64,000 bases of DNA, taken from NCBI RefSeq assembly GCF_003115775.1, contig NZ_QEES01000002.1:1488001-1552000 (forward strand), given 5' to 3'. The position numbers and the translations under genes were made by a program. Positions 35,751-43,879 of this stretch are shown here, piece by piece. The first letter of the stretch is position 1; each line of letters begins with the position of its first letter. This stretch comes from Cellulomonas sp. WB94. Its GTDB lineage: Bacteria > Actinomycetota > Actinomycetes > Actinomycetales > Cellulomonadaceae. The notes beneath the pieces were generated by a model. The model searched no databases, had not been told where the DNA came from, and worked only from the letters and a program-made list of their open reading frames with translations.

Positions 35751-36830
35751 TCAGCGCTCGACCTCGCCGCGGATGAAGGCCTCGACGAGCTTGCGCCCGT
35801 CCTGGTCCTCGTGCTGGACCGGCGGCGACTTCATGAAGTACGTCGACGCGGACAGGATCGGGCCGCCGATGCCGCGGTCCTTGGCGATCATCGCGGCGCG
35901 GACGGCGTCGATGATGATGCCGGCCGAGTTGGGGGAGTCCCAGACCTCGAGCTTGTACTCCAGGTTCAGGGGCACCTCGCCGAACGCGCGACCCTCGAGG
36001 CGGACGTAGGCCCACTTGCGGTCGTCGAGCCACTGGATGTAGTCCGACGGGCCGATGTGCACGTTGCGCGGGTCGAGCTTGTGCTCCATGTTCGACGTGA
36101 CCGACTGCGTCTTGGAGATCTTCTTGGACTGCAGGCGGTCGCGCTCCAACATGTTCTTGAAGTCCATGTTGCCGCCGACGTTGAGCTGGTACGTGCGGTC
36201 GAGGATGACGCCACGGTCCTCGAACAGACGCGCGAGCACGCGGTGGGTGATGGTCGCGCCGACCTGCGACTTGATGTCGTCGCCGACGATCGCGACGCCG
36301 GCCGCCTCGAACTTCGCGGCCCACTCGGGGTCGGACGCGATGAAGACGGGCAGCGCGTTGACGAACGCGACCTTGGCGTCGATCGCGCACTGCGCGTAGA
36401 ACTTGTCGGCGATCTCGGAGCCCACCGGGAGGTAGGAGACGAGGACGTCGACCTTGCGGTCCTTGAGGACCTGGACGATGTCGACCGGCTCGGCGTCCGA
36501 GGCCTCGATGGTCTCGGAGTAGTACTTGCCGAGGCCGTCGTAGGTGTGGCCGCGCTGGACGGTCACGCCGAGCGGCGGGACGTCGGCGAACTTGATCGTG
36601 TTGTTCTCGGAGGCGCCGATGGCCTCCGACAGGTCGAAGCCGACCTTCTTGGCGTCGACGTCGAACGCGGCGACGAACTCGAGGTCACGCACGTGGTACG
36701 GGCCGAACTGCACGTGCATGAGGCCGGGCACGGTGCTGCTCGGGTCGGCGTCGGCGTAGTAGTGGACGCCCTGGATCAGCGACGCGGCGCAGTTGCCGAC
36801 GCCGACGATGGCGACGCGGATGGAAGTCAT
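35751..36830 (-). CDS. ino1: Inositol-3-phosphate synthase
   Basis: Converts glucose-6-phosphate to myo-inositol-3-phosphate with NAD, the entry step for mycothiol and phosphatidylinositol in actinobacteria. 359 residues. The NAD-binding start is [25 protein letters not shown]; then [36 protein letters not shown] in parts, [15 protein letters not shown] (catalytic lysine region), [14 protein letters not shown] and [20 protein letters not shown]. The start overlaps the padR stop by ATGA, giving a padR-ino1 operon as in mycobacteria. Confidence 0.96.
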   Translation of the reverse strand: MTSIRVAIVGVGNCAASLIQGVHYYADADPSSTVPGLMHVQFGPYHVRDLEFVAAFDVDAKKVGFDLSEAIGASENNTIKFADVPPLGVTVQRGHTYDGLGKYYSETIEASDAEPVDIVQVLKDRKVDVLVSYLPVGSEIADKFYAQCAIDAKVAFVNALPVFIASDPEWAAKFEAAGVAIVGDDIKSQVGATITHRVLARLFEDRGVILDRTYQLNVGGNMDFKNMLERDRLQSKKISKTQSVTSNMEHKLDPRNVHIGPSDYIQWLDDRKWAYVRLEGRAFGEVPLNLEYKLEVWDSPNSAGIIIDAVRAAMIAKDRGIGGPILSASTYFMKSPPVQHEDQDGRKLVEAFIRGEVER

Positions 36831-37486
36831 CCTCGCTCCTTCTCGGTGGTGTCTGCCGGGACGGTGTGTGCGCCGTCGTCAGCATGGGGGGTGTCGACAA
36901 CGGCCGGTCGGCCGGTGCCAGGGGTACGGGCGCGGTCGTTCCCGCGCTCGTTGTCAATGAGGCCGTCAAGCCAGCGCACCTCGCGCTCGACCTGCTCGAG
37001 GCCGTGCCGCTGGAGCTCGAGCGTGTACTCGTCCATGCGCTCGCGGGTCCGGGCGAACGACTGCCGGATCGTCTCGAGCCGTTCGGTGAGCCGGCTGCGC
37101 CGGCCCTCGAGGATCCGGAGCCGGGTCTCGGTGTCCGTCTGCGCGAAGAACGCGAAGCGGACGTCGAAGTTCTCGTCCTCCCACGTGGCAGGGCCGGACG
37201 AGGAGAGGATCTCCTGGAACTTCTCCTTGCCGTCCGCGGTCAGCTCGTAGACGATGCGGGCCCGCTTGCCGGACAGCGCGTGCGGCGGCGCCGAGGGGGA
37301 GTCGGAGCCGATGATCCAGCCCTGCTCGACGAGCGAGCGCAGGCACGGGTACAGGGAGCCGTAGGACAGCGCCCGGAACGAGCCGAGCACGACGTTCAGT
37401 CGCTTGCGCAGCTCGTAGCCGTGCATGGGCGTCTGGTGGAGCAGGCCGAGGATGGCCGGCTCGAGGACGTCGGAGCGTCCGCGCAC
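36827..37486 (-). CDS. PadR family transcriptional regulator
   Basis: 219 residues. The N-terminal winged helix is the PadR type: [24 protein letters not shown], then [19 protein letters not shown] and a basic wing [22 protein letters not shown]. The second half is a coiled region ([53 protein letters not shown] in parts) that likely dimerizes. The acidic C-tail of about 35 residues is low-complexity. Translationally coupled to ino1. A perfect palindrome lies 64 bases upstream of its start and is its probable autoregulatory operator. Confidence 0.93.
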   Translation of the reverse strand: MRGRSDVLEPAILGLLHQTPMHGYELRKRLNVVLGSFRALSYGSLYPCLRSLVEQGWIIGSDSPSAPPHALSGKRARIVYELTADGKEKFQEILSSSGPATWEDENFDVRFAFFAQTDTETRLRILEGRRSRLTERLETIRQSFARTRERMDEYTLELQRHGLEQVEREVRWLDGLIDNERGNDRARTPGTGRPAVVDTPHADDGAHTVPADTTEKERG

Positions 37487-37795
37487 GTGCCACCTCCTGC
37501 TGGTCCGACCGAGGGTCTTGGCTCACGGGCCGCCGCTGAGCAGCGCGCTCGATGTATCGAATGGATACATCGCCACAGTACGTCCGAGGGACCCGCACGG
37601 CAAGTACCCGACCCCGTCGGCCCCCCGCGCGCGCCGCGGTGAGCGGCGGATCGGTGCCGATCATGTGAAGGTGGTGGCCCGATCCCCGCCGTTCGCCGGT
37701 GCGAACAGCGAGGTCCTCCATACTGATCCGGCAGTCCCGTCCCGGCCCCTGGCCGACCTGGCTGCGGACCGGATCGTCAGCAGGAAGGCAGTGCG
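37487..37795. other. Divergent control region between padR and the penicillin-binding protein gene
   Basis: 309 bases without a convincing gene. It holds the palindrome at 37550-37572 and should carry both promoters. Nothing else structured was seen. Confidence 0.7.
37550..37572. promoter_or_regulatory. Perfect palindromic operator, probably for PadR
   Basis: CGATGTATC - five bases - GATACATCG, with nine-base perfect arms. The ATGT...ACAT ends recall known PadR boxes. It is AT-rich in a GC-rich background, which argues for function. It lies 64 bases upstream of padR. Confidence 0.72.
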
Positions 37796-40189
37796 TTGGC
37801 AGGCACGAACCGTCGGGCAGCACAGCCCGCGCGACGCAGCGCGTCGCGCGCAGCAGCGACCCCGAAGCGCCCTCGCCGGTTCTTCGACTACCCCCGGCAC
37901 GGCTACCACGGCCTGCACCGGTGGCTCCCGTCGTGGCGCTTCCTCGTCGGCACCTTCCTCACCGTCTGCTTCCTCGGCCTCGGCGCGGTCGTCGCGGCGT
38001 ACGCGCTCACCCCGATCCCCGACCCGGCCGACGACACCGCGAAGCAGGTGACGACCGTCTACTACGCGAACAACCCGGACGGGTCGCGCGGCGAGGTCAT
38101 GGGGACGTTCGCCGTGCAGCGCCGCGAGATCGTCGACTTCGCCACCCTGCCCGCCTACGTCGGCAACGCGGTCGTCGCGGGCGAGGACCGCACGTTCTGG
38201 AAGAACAGCGGCGTGTCGATCACCGGCACCGCGCGCGCGTTCCTCAACAACATCCGGGGCGGGGCGACCCAGGGCGGGTCCACCCTCACGCAGCAGTACG
38301 CCGAGCGGTACTACACGTCGGGCACGACGAAGGACTACATCGGCAAGGCCAAGGAGGCCATGCTCGCGATCAAGATCTCGCGGGCGCAGGACAAGAAGGA
38401 CATCCTCGGCAACTACCTGAACACGATCTACTTCGGTCGCGACTCGTACGGCATCCAGGTCGCAGCCACGTCCTACTTCGGCGTTGCTGCCAAGGACCTG
38501 ACGATCCCCCAGGCCGCGCTGCTCGCCGCGATCATCCCGTCGCCCAACAACTGGGACCCCGCCAAGAACCCCGACAAGGCGCTGGCGAAGTGGAAGGTCG
38601 TCCTCGAGCACATGCTCGCCGACGGCCACATCACCCAGGCCGAGTACGACGCGACTTTGGCCGGCGGCCTCCCGCCCACAGCGGAGTACAAGCGCTCCGA
38701 CACCATGAAGGGTGTCAACGGCTACATCCTCGAGCGCGTGCGCAGCGAGCTCATCACGAGCGGTGCCTTCAAGGACGAGGACCTCGACACCAAGGGCCTG
38801 ACGATCATCACCACGATCGAGAAGCCCGTGCAGGACGAGGCGGTCCGGGCGGTCGGTGGGCTGCTCGACGGGACCCTCGCAGGCGCGCAGCCCAACCCGA
38901 AGCTCCGGGTCGCCGTCGTGTCGATCCGCCCGCAGACCGGCGCGATCGTCTCGATGTACGGCGGGCCCGACCTCCTGACGGATGCGGCCAACACCGTGAC
39001 GTTCGATGCCATCCAGGCGGGCTCGACCTTCAAGCCGTTCGCGCTCATCGCCGCGCTCCAGGAGGGCGTGCCGCTCACGACGACGTTCAACGGCAAGAGT
39101 CCGCAGACGTTCGGTGACTGGCCGGTGGGGAACTTCAGCAACGACCAGTTCGGGAACATCGACCTGGTCAAGGCCACCGAGCAGTCGGTGAACACGGTCT
39201 ACGCGCAGCTCAACCTGCAGATCGGCCCCGAGAAGACCAAAGCTGTGGCCGAGGCGGCCGGGGTCACGACCACCGTCGACGGCAACCGGGCCAACGTCCT
39301 CGGGACGGATTCGGTGCACCCGCTCGACATGGCGAGCGCGTACGCGACCATCGCGGCGCAGGGCACCTACTCCACGCCGTTCATCGTCAGCGAGGTCCGG
39401 TACCTCAGGGACGACAGTGTTGCCTACAAGGGCGAGAAGGCGCACGAGCAGCGGTTCGCGCCCGACGTGATGGCCGATGCGACGTTCGCGATGCAGCAGG
39501 TGGTGCAGAACGGTTCAGCGAAGCAGTGGGTCAAGCCGCTCGGCCGACCCATCGCGGGCAAGACGGGCACCAACCAGACGAGCCAGTCGGCGTGGTTCGT
39601 GGGCTTCACCCCGGAGATCTCGACGGCTGTCGCGCTCAGCCAGGTCGGCGGCGACTCCGGGCACGACCCGGTGACGATCGAGGCGTTCGGGAAGTCCGGC
39701 GGGCGAGCCGTCAAGACCGTCACCGGTGGCACCTGGCCGGCCGCGCTGTGGGCGTCGTACATGAAGCCGGTGCTGGCCATGGCGCCGTACTCGAACGAGA
39801 CACCGTTCCCGGCCCGCGCGAACGTCGGCAAGGCGCCCACGGCGACGGCGACCCCGACCCCGACGGCGACCACCCCGCCCGTCGAGACGCAGGCGCCGGT
39901 GACCCAGGTCGCCGTCCCGAGCGGTCTCGAGGGCAAGCTCCAGTCCGACGCCGAGGCGGCCGTGCTCAACGCCGGGCTGCAGCCCGCTGTGGCCAAGGCG
40001 TCCTCGGAGACGGTGCCGGCCGGCAAGGTCATCCGGGCCGACCCCGCCGCCGGCACGATGCTCGATCCGCAGGGGGTCGTCACGCTGGTCGTCTCGACCG
40101 GCCCGGCGCCCGTCGCCACGCCGGCCCCGACGGTCGCCCCTCCGGCACCCGCCCAGACACCCTCACCTACGGCTGCTGCCGCAGGATGA
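37796..40189 (+). CDS. Class A penicillin-binding protein with PASTA domain
   Basis: Bifunctional peptidoglycan glycosyltransferase/transpeptidase (PonA type). 797 residues from TTG 37796, with AGGAAGG upstream. A basic cytoplasmic tail is followed by one transmembrane helix (~47-70). Glycosyltransferase motifs: EDRTFWKNSG from residue 130 and GGSTLTQQ at 160-167. Transpeptidase motifs: STFK at 410-413, SVN at 464-466 and KTG at 589-591. After a Thr/Pro linker there is one PASTA repeat (VPSGLEGKLQSDAEAAVLNAG, ~residues 703-770) and a Pro-rich tail. Syntenic with mycobacterial ponA1 beside ino1-padR. Confidence 0.95.
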   Translation: MAGTNRRAAQPARRSASRAAATPKRPRRFFDYPRHGYHGLHRWLPSWRFLVGTFLTVCFLGLGAVVAAYALTPIPDPADDTAKQVTTVYYANNPDGSRGEVMGTFAVQRREIVDFATLPAYVGNAVVAGEDRTFWKNSGVSITGTARAFLNNIRGGATQGGSTLTQQYAERYYTSGTTKDYIGKAKEAMLAIKISRAQDKKDILGNYLNTIYFGRDSYGIQVAATSYFGVAAKDLTIPQAALLAAIIPSPNNWDPAKNPDKALAKWKVVLEHMLADGHITQAEYDATLAGGLPPTAEYKRSDTMKGVNGYILERVRSELITSGAFKDEDLDTKGLTIITTIEKPVQDEAVRAVGGLLDGTLAGAQPNPKLRVAVVSIRPQTGAIVSMYGGPDLLTDAANTVTFDAIQAGSTFKPFALIAALQEGVPLTTTFNGKSPQTFGDWPVGNFSNDQFGNIDLVKATEQSVNTVYAQLNLQIGPEKTKAVAEAAGVTTTVDGNRANVLGTDSVHPLDMASAYATIAAQGTYSTPFIVSEVRYLRDDSVAYKGEKAHEQRFAPDVMADATFAMQQVVQNGSAKQWVKPLGRPIAGKTGTNQTSQSAWFVGFTPEISTAVALSQVGGDSGHDPVTIEAFGKSGGRAVKTVTGGTWPAALWASYMKPVLAMAPYSNETPFPARANVGKAPTATATPTPTATTPPVETQAPVTQVAVPSGLEGKLQSDAEAAVLNAGLQPAVAKASSETVPAGKVIRADPAAGTMLDPQGVVTLVVSTGPAPVATPAPTVAPPAPAQTPSPTAAAAG

Positions 40190-40381
40190 CGGGGCCCGGT
40201 TCGGACCAGGGGTCCGGACCGGGTAGCCTAGAACACTGCTGTGCCCACCGGTCGTCGGCGCCTATCGTCGTCGGCCACGGGCAGCACCACCGCGAGGCGC
40301 AAGCCGGACGAGGGTGCAGCGACGCACGAGAACCCTCCTGTCACGGACAGACCGTGACCGTTGAGACCAGAGGAGGTGGGT

Positions 40382-40675
40382 ATGAGCCTGCGTCAGTACG
40401 AGATCATGATCATCCTCGATCCCGAGATCGAGGAGCGCACCGTCGCTCCCTCGCTCGACAAGTACCTGACCGTCATCAAGAACGATGGCGGCACGGTCGA
40501 CAAGGTCGACATCTGGGGCAAGCGCCGCCTGGCGTACGACATCCAGAAGAAGTCCGAAGGCATCTACGCGGTCGTCGACTTCACGTCGTCGCCTGCGACC
40601 GCCAAGGAGCTCGACCGTCAGCTGGGCCTCAACGAGGTCGTGCTGCGCACCAAGGTCCTCCGCGCCGACGCCTGA
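40382..40675 (+). CDS. rpsF: 30S ribosomal protein S6
   Basis: Small-subunit protein that pairs with S18. 97 residues, the usual length. It starts at ATG 40382 ([18 protein letters not shown]) after a strong AGAGGAGGTGGG site; the frame extends seven codons upstream but only over that site. Motifs: [27 protein letters not shown] and [14 protein letters not shown]. First gene of the rpsF-ssb-rpsR-rplI operon. Confidence 0.97.
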   Translation: MSLRQYEIMIILDPEIEERTVAPSLDKYLTVIKNDGGTVDKVDIWGKRRLAYDIQKKSEGIYAVVDFTSSPATAKELDRQLGLNEVVLRTKVLRADA

Positions 40676-40748
40676 GCGTCGGTCCACGTGAGTACCCTGC
40701 GCATCAACTGAACGTCTCAGACGAAATCTCGACGTACGAGGAGCTGGC

Positions 40749-41291
40749 ATGGCTGGTGAGACCGTCATCACGGTGATCGGGAACCTGACCGGGGACCCGG
40801 AGCTGCGCTTCACCCCTTCGGGTGCTGCTGTCGCGAACTTCACCGTGGCATCCACTCCGCGCACGTTCGACCGTCAGACGAACGAGTGGAAGGACGGCGA
40901 CACGCTGTTCCTCCGCTGCTCGATCTGGCGGGAGGCAGCCGAGTCGGTCGCCGAGTCGCTCACCAAGGGCATGCGCGTCATCGCGACGGGCAGGCTCGTG
41001 CAGCGCTCGTACGACACCCGCGAGGGTGAGAAGCGCACCGTCGTCGAGCTCCAGGTCGACGAGGTCGGCCCGTCCCTGCGCTACGCCAGCGCCAAGGTCA
41101 CCCGGACCCAGCGGTCCGGTGGCGGCGGTGGCGGGTTCGGCGCAGGCGGCGGTGGCGGCTTCAACGGCGGTGGCGGCGGGGGTGGCAGCTACGGCGGCGC
41201 CTCCGGCGGCCAGCAGGACGACCCGTGGGCCACGCCGGCCCCCGGCGGTTCTGCGAGCACTGGCGGCTTCTCCGACGAGCCCCCGTTCTGA
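40749..41291 (+). CDS. ssb: Single-stranded DNA-binding protein
   Basis: Binds single-stranded DNA during replication and repair. 180 residues. OB fold in residues ~1-115 ([31 protein letters not shown], then [37 protein letters not shown]). The linker is extremely Gly-rich ([21 protein letters not shown]). The acidic tip ends SDEPPF, close to the canonical DDDIPF that recruits partners. Located between rpsF and rpsR, as in most actinobacteria. Confidence 0.97.
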   Translation: MAGETVITVIGNLTGDPELRFTPSGAAVANFTVASTPRTFDRQTNEWKDGDTLFLRCSIWREAAESVAESLTKGMRVIATGRLVQRSYDTREGEKRTVVELQVDEVGPSLRYASAKVTRTQRSGGGGGGFGAGGGGGFNGGGGGGGSYGGASGGQQDDPWATPAPGGSASTGGFSDEPPF

Positions 41292-41373
41292 TCGACGTTC
41301 AGCACCACTGACACACCATCCCGGGGTATGGCAACGCCCCGGGCTCCAGCACTTCATGACAAGGAGCACCGCG

Positions 41374-41610
41374 ATGGCCAAGGCCGTTGTCCGCAAGCCT
41401 AAGAAGAAGCTCAACCCGCTCAAGGCGGCGAAGATCGACGTCGTCGACTACAAGGACACTGCGCTCCTGCGCAAGTTCATCTCCGACCGCGGAAAGATCC
41501 GTGCGCGCCGGGTGACCGGTGTGTCCACGCAGGAGCAGCGTGCGATCGCACGTGCAGTCAAGAACGCCCGCGAGATGGCACTCCTGCCGTACTCGTCGTC
41601 CGCACGCTGA
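41374..41610 (+). CDS. rpsR: 30S ribosomal protein S18 (cysteine-free form)
   Basis: 78 residues starting [21 protein letters not shown] with AAGGAG upstream; a longer upstream frame runs through ssb and is rejected. The core [29 protein letters not shown] is unmistakable. The N-terminal zinc-binding cysteines found in many S18 proteins are absent, so this is a zinc-independent type although it sits in the main ribosomal operon. Follows ssb and precedes rplI by 15 bases. Confidence 0.96.
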   Translation: MAKAVVRKPKKKLNPLKAAKIDVVDYKDTALLRKFISDRGKIRARRVTGVSTQEQRAIARAVKNAREMALLPYSSSAR

Positions 41611-41625
41611 GAAGGAGGTAACCCC

Positions 41626-42075
41626 ATGGCCAAGCTCATTCTGACCCACGAGGTCACCGGTCTCGGCGAGCCCGGCGACGTCGTCGACGTGAAGGACGGG
41701 TACGCCCGGAACTTCCTCGTCCCGCGCAGCCTCGCGACCAACTGGTCCAAGGGCGCCGAGAAGGAGATCACGGCGATCCGTCAGGCCCGCAAGTCGCGCG
41801 AGATCGCTTCGCTCGACGAGGCCAAGGCCGCTCGTGACTCGCTCCAGGCGAAGCCCGTCGTCGTGACCGCGAAGGCCGGCGACTCCGGTCGCCTGTTCGG
41901 CGCTGTCACCACCGCCGAGATCGCCGCGGCCGTCAAGGCCACCGGCGGTCAGTCGATCGACCGTCGCAAGATCGAGATCGGTCAGCCGATCAAGTCGGTC
42001 GGGGAGTACAAGGTGCAGCTTCGGATGCACCCCGAGGTCTCCGCGACCATCACGGTCAACGTCGTCGCCGGCTGA
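41626..42075 (+). CDS. rplI: 50S ribosomal protein L9
   Basis: 149 residues: the N-terminal domain with [34 protein letters not shown], a long connecting helix and the C-terminal rRNA-binding domain ([28 protein letters not shown]). The start has AGAAGGAGG. Last gene of the operon and followed by a 17-bp hairpin. Confidence 0.97.
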   Translation: MAKLILTHEVTGLGEPGDVVDVKDGYARNFLVPRSLATNWSKGAEKEITAIRQARKSREIASLDEAKAARDSLQAKPVVVTAKAGDSGRLFGAVTTAEIAAAVKATGGQSIDRRKIEIGQPIKSVGEYKVQLRMHPEVSATITVNVVAG

Positions 42076-42105
42076 GCTCACCCTCACCGGTCCGACCAGC
42101 ACGTC

Positions 42106-42143
42106 CCAGGACGCCGGCACCCTTCGGGGTGCCGGCGTCCTGG
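42106..42143. terminator. Hairpin terminator with TTCG loop after rplI
   Basis: Seventeen-bp perfect stem (42106-42122 with 42127-42143) closed by the stable tetraloop TTCG. It lies between convergent rplI and the MATE gene and can serve both. Confidence 0.85.
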
Positions 42144-42162
42144 CGTTGGTCGGTGCCGCGGG

Positions 42163-43506
42163 TCAGGCGCCCGTGACCGTCCAGGCGTCGCCGCGGGCGC
42201 GCAGCCCGGTCGTCAGTGCGCGGGCGAGCATGAACGCCCCCGCGAACGTGACCCACAGCCATGCGAGACCGGTGGTGCCACCCGGCGCCCAGGCCCGCAC
42301 GGCGAGCAGGCAGGGGACGTAGGCCAGGAGCGTCAGGATCCCGGCCCAGGCGAGGTAGCGACCGTCGCCCGCTCCGATGAGCACGCCGTCGAGCACGAAG
42401 ACCCAGCCGGCGAGAGGCATGGCGAGCGCGACGACGACGAGCGCCGCGGTGACGGCCCGTCGCACGTCGGGGTCGGTCGTGAACAGGCGCGCGAGGAGCC
42501 AGCCGCTCGCGCCGAGAACCAGCCCGAGCGCGGCGCCCGCACCGATGCCCCACGTGAGGGTCCGGCGCAGCACCGAGCGCGCACGCGGGATGTCGCCGGC
42601 CCCGAGGGCGTGCCCGACGAGGGCCTGAGCGGCGATGGCGAGCGCGTCGAGCGCGAAGGCCGCGAGGCTCCACAGCGAGCTGACGACCTGGTGGCCGGCG
42701 AGCGTCACGTCGCCGAGCGCGGTCGCGACCCAGACGGTTGCGAGGATCGCGAGGCGCAGCGACGAGGTCCGCACGAGGAGGGGTGCACCCGACCGTGCGT
42801 TGGCGAGGATGCCGCCGGCAGCGGGTGCGACCGAGGCCCCCAGCGCTCGCGCACCGCGGACGACGACGGCGACGAGGACCACGCCCATCGCGACCTGCAC
42901 GATCGCGGTGCCGAGCCCCGACCCGGCGATCCCGAGCCCGAGCCCGTACACGAGCGTGATGTTGAGGACGGCGTTGGCGACGGCCCCGGCCGCGGCCACG
43001 ACGAGCGGGGTGCGCGTGTCGAGGAGCCCGCGAAGCGCGCCGGTGGCCGCGAGGACGAGCAGCATGCCGGGCAGCCCGGGCGCCGACCAGCGCAGGTACG
43101 TCACGGCGTGCGCGGCGACCGCGCCGTCGGCCCCCAGCGCGTCGACCGCCGCCGGCGCACCCAGCCAGGCCGCGACCGCGAGGACGACGCCGAGTGCGAA
43201 GGCGAGCCACAGGCCGTCCACGCCGACCTGCAGCGCTCCGCTGCGATCGCCGGCGCCCAGTCGACGCGCGACGCTCGCCGTGGTGGCGTAGGCGAGGAAC
43301 ACGCACAGGCCGACGGCGGTGACGAGGACGGTTGAGGCGAGCGACAGGCCGGCGAGCTGGGCGGTGCCGAGATGGCCCACGACCGCCGAGTCGACGAGGA
43401 CGAACAGCGGTTCCGCGACGAGGGCACCGAGAGCAGGAACTGCGAGGGTGGCGATCTGCCGGTCGATGGTGGACGGAATCTGTCCAGCAGGTGAAATCTT
43501 GGCCAC
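42163..43506 (-). CDS. MATE family efflux transporter
   Basis: 447 residues from GTG 43506, which has a GGGAG site; longer upstream extension would run into the DnaA-box region. About 12 hydrophobic helices in two similar halves. MATE features: DRQIATLAVPALGALVAEPLFVLVDSAVVGHLGTAQLAGLSLAS at the N-terminus, TGALRGLLDTRTPL, and in the second half LAGHQVVSSLWSLAAFALDALAIAAQALVG. This is the DinF-like branch. Substrate unknown. Convergent with rplI and divergent from dnaB. Confidence 0.92.
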   Translation of the reverse strand: MAKISPAGQIPSTIDRQIATLAVPALGALVAEPLFVLVDSAVVGHLGTAQLAGLSLASTVLVTAVGLCVFLAYATTASVARRLGAGDRSGALQVGVDGLWLAFALGVVLAVAAWLGAPAAVDALGADGAVAAHAVTYLRWSAPGLPGMLLVLAATGALRGLLDTRTPLVVAAAGAVANAVLNITLVYGLGLGIAGSGLGTAIVQVAMGVVLVAVVVRGARALGASVAPAAGGILANARSGAPLLVRTSSLRLAILATVWVATALGDVTLAGHQVVSSLWSLAAFALDALAIAAQALVGHALGAGDIPRARSVLRRTLTWGIGAGAALGLVLGASGWLLARLFTTDPDVRRAVTAALVVVALAMPLAGWVFVLDGVLIGAGDGRYLAWAGILTLLAYVPCLLAVRAWAPGGTTGLAWLWVTFAGAFMLARALTTGLRARGDAWTVTGA

Positions 43507-43879
43507 GAGTCTCCCGTCCACAGGCGGTGCACAACGTCTGGGCCGGTCGAGCCGCCCGCTCGGACCTGTCGCCACCGATTATCCACAGGCGTGCCCACAC
43601 CCTGTGCACAGCGAAATCGGACACCGTCCACAGGGGATCGACCGTCGTCCCCAGGGCCTGTGGACGGCACCGTTTTCCCTGCGGGGGAAACGGCTCTAGC
43701 CTCGCGTAGGCGTGCTGGTCGAGGTGTTCGTCCGGGTGCTCATCGGTGCGCTGAGGTCATGCTCGACGTCGGCGCCGGCAGGCGTCGGACCTCGCTGGGA
43801 GCGCGGTCGCGCAGGGGTGTCGGACCCTCCCGGTAGAACGTGTGTTCGGTAGGGTTGAGGTCGAGGCGGGGATGGGTCT
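43507..43879. promoter_or_regulatory. MATE-dnaB intergenic region with a DnaA-box cluster
   Basis: 373 bases between divergent genes. Boxes found: CCGTCCACA at 43514-43522, a consensus TTATCCACA at 43579-43587, CCGTCCACA at 43624-43632 and its reverse complement at 43659-43667. A related palindrome CTGTGCACAG lies at 43602-43611. All five fall in about 155 bases on the MATE side; the dnaB promoter should lie in the remaining ~200 bases. No gene seen. Confidence 0.65.
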
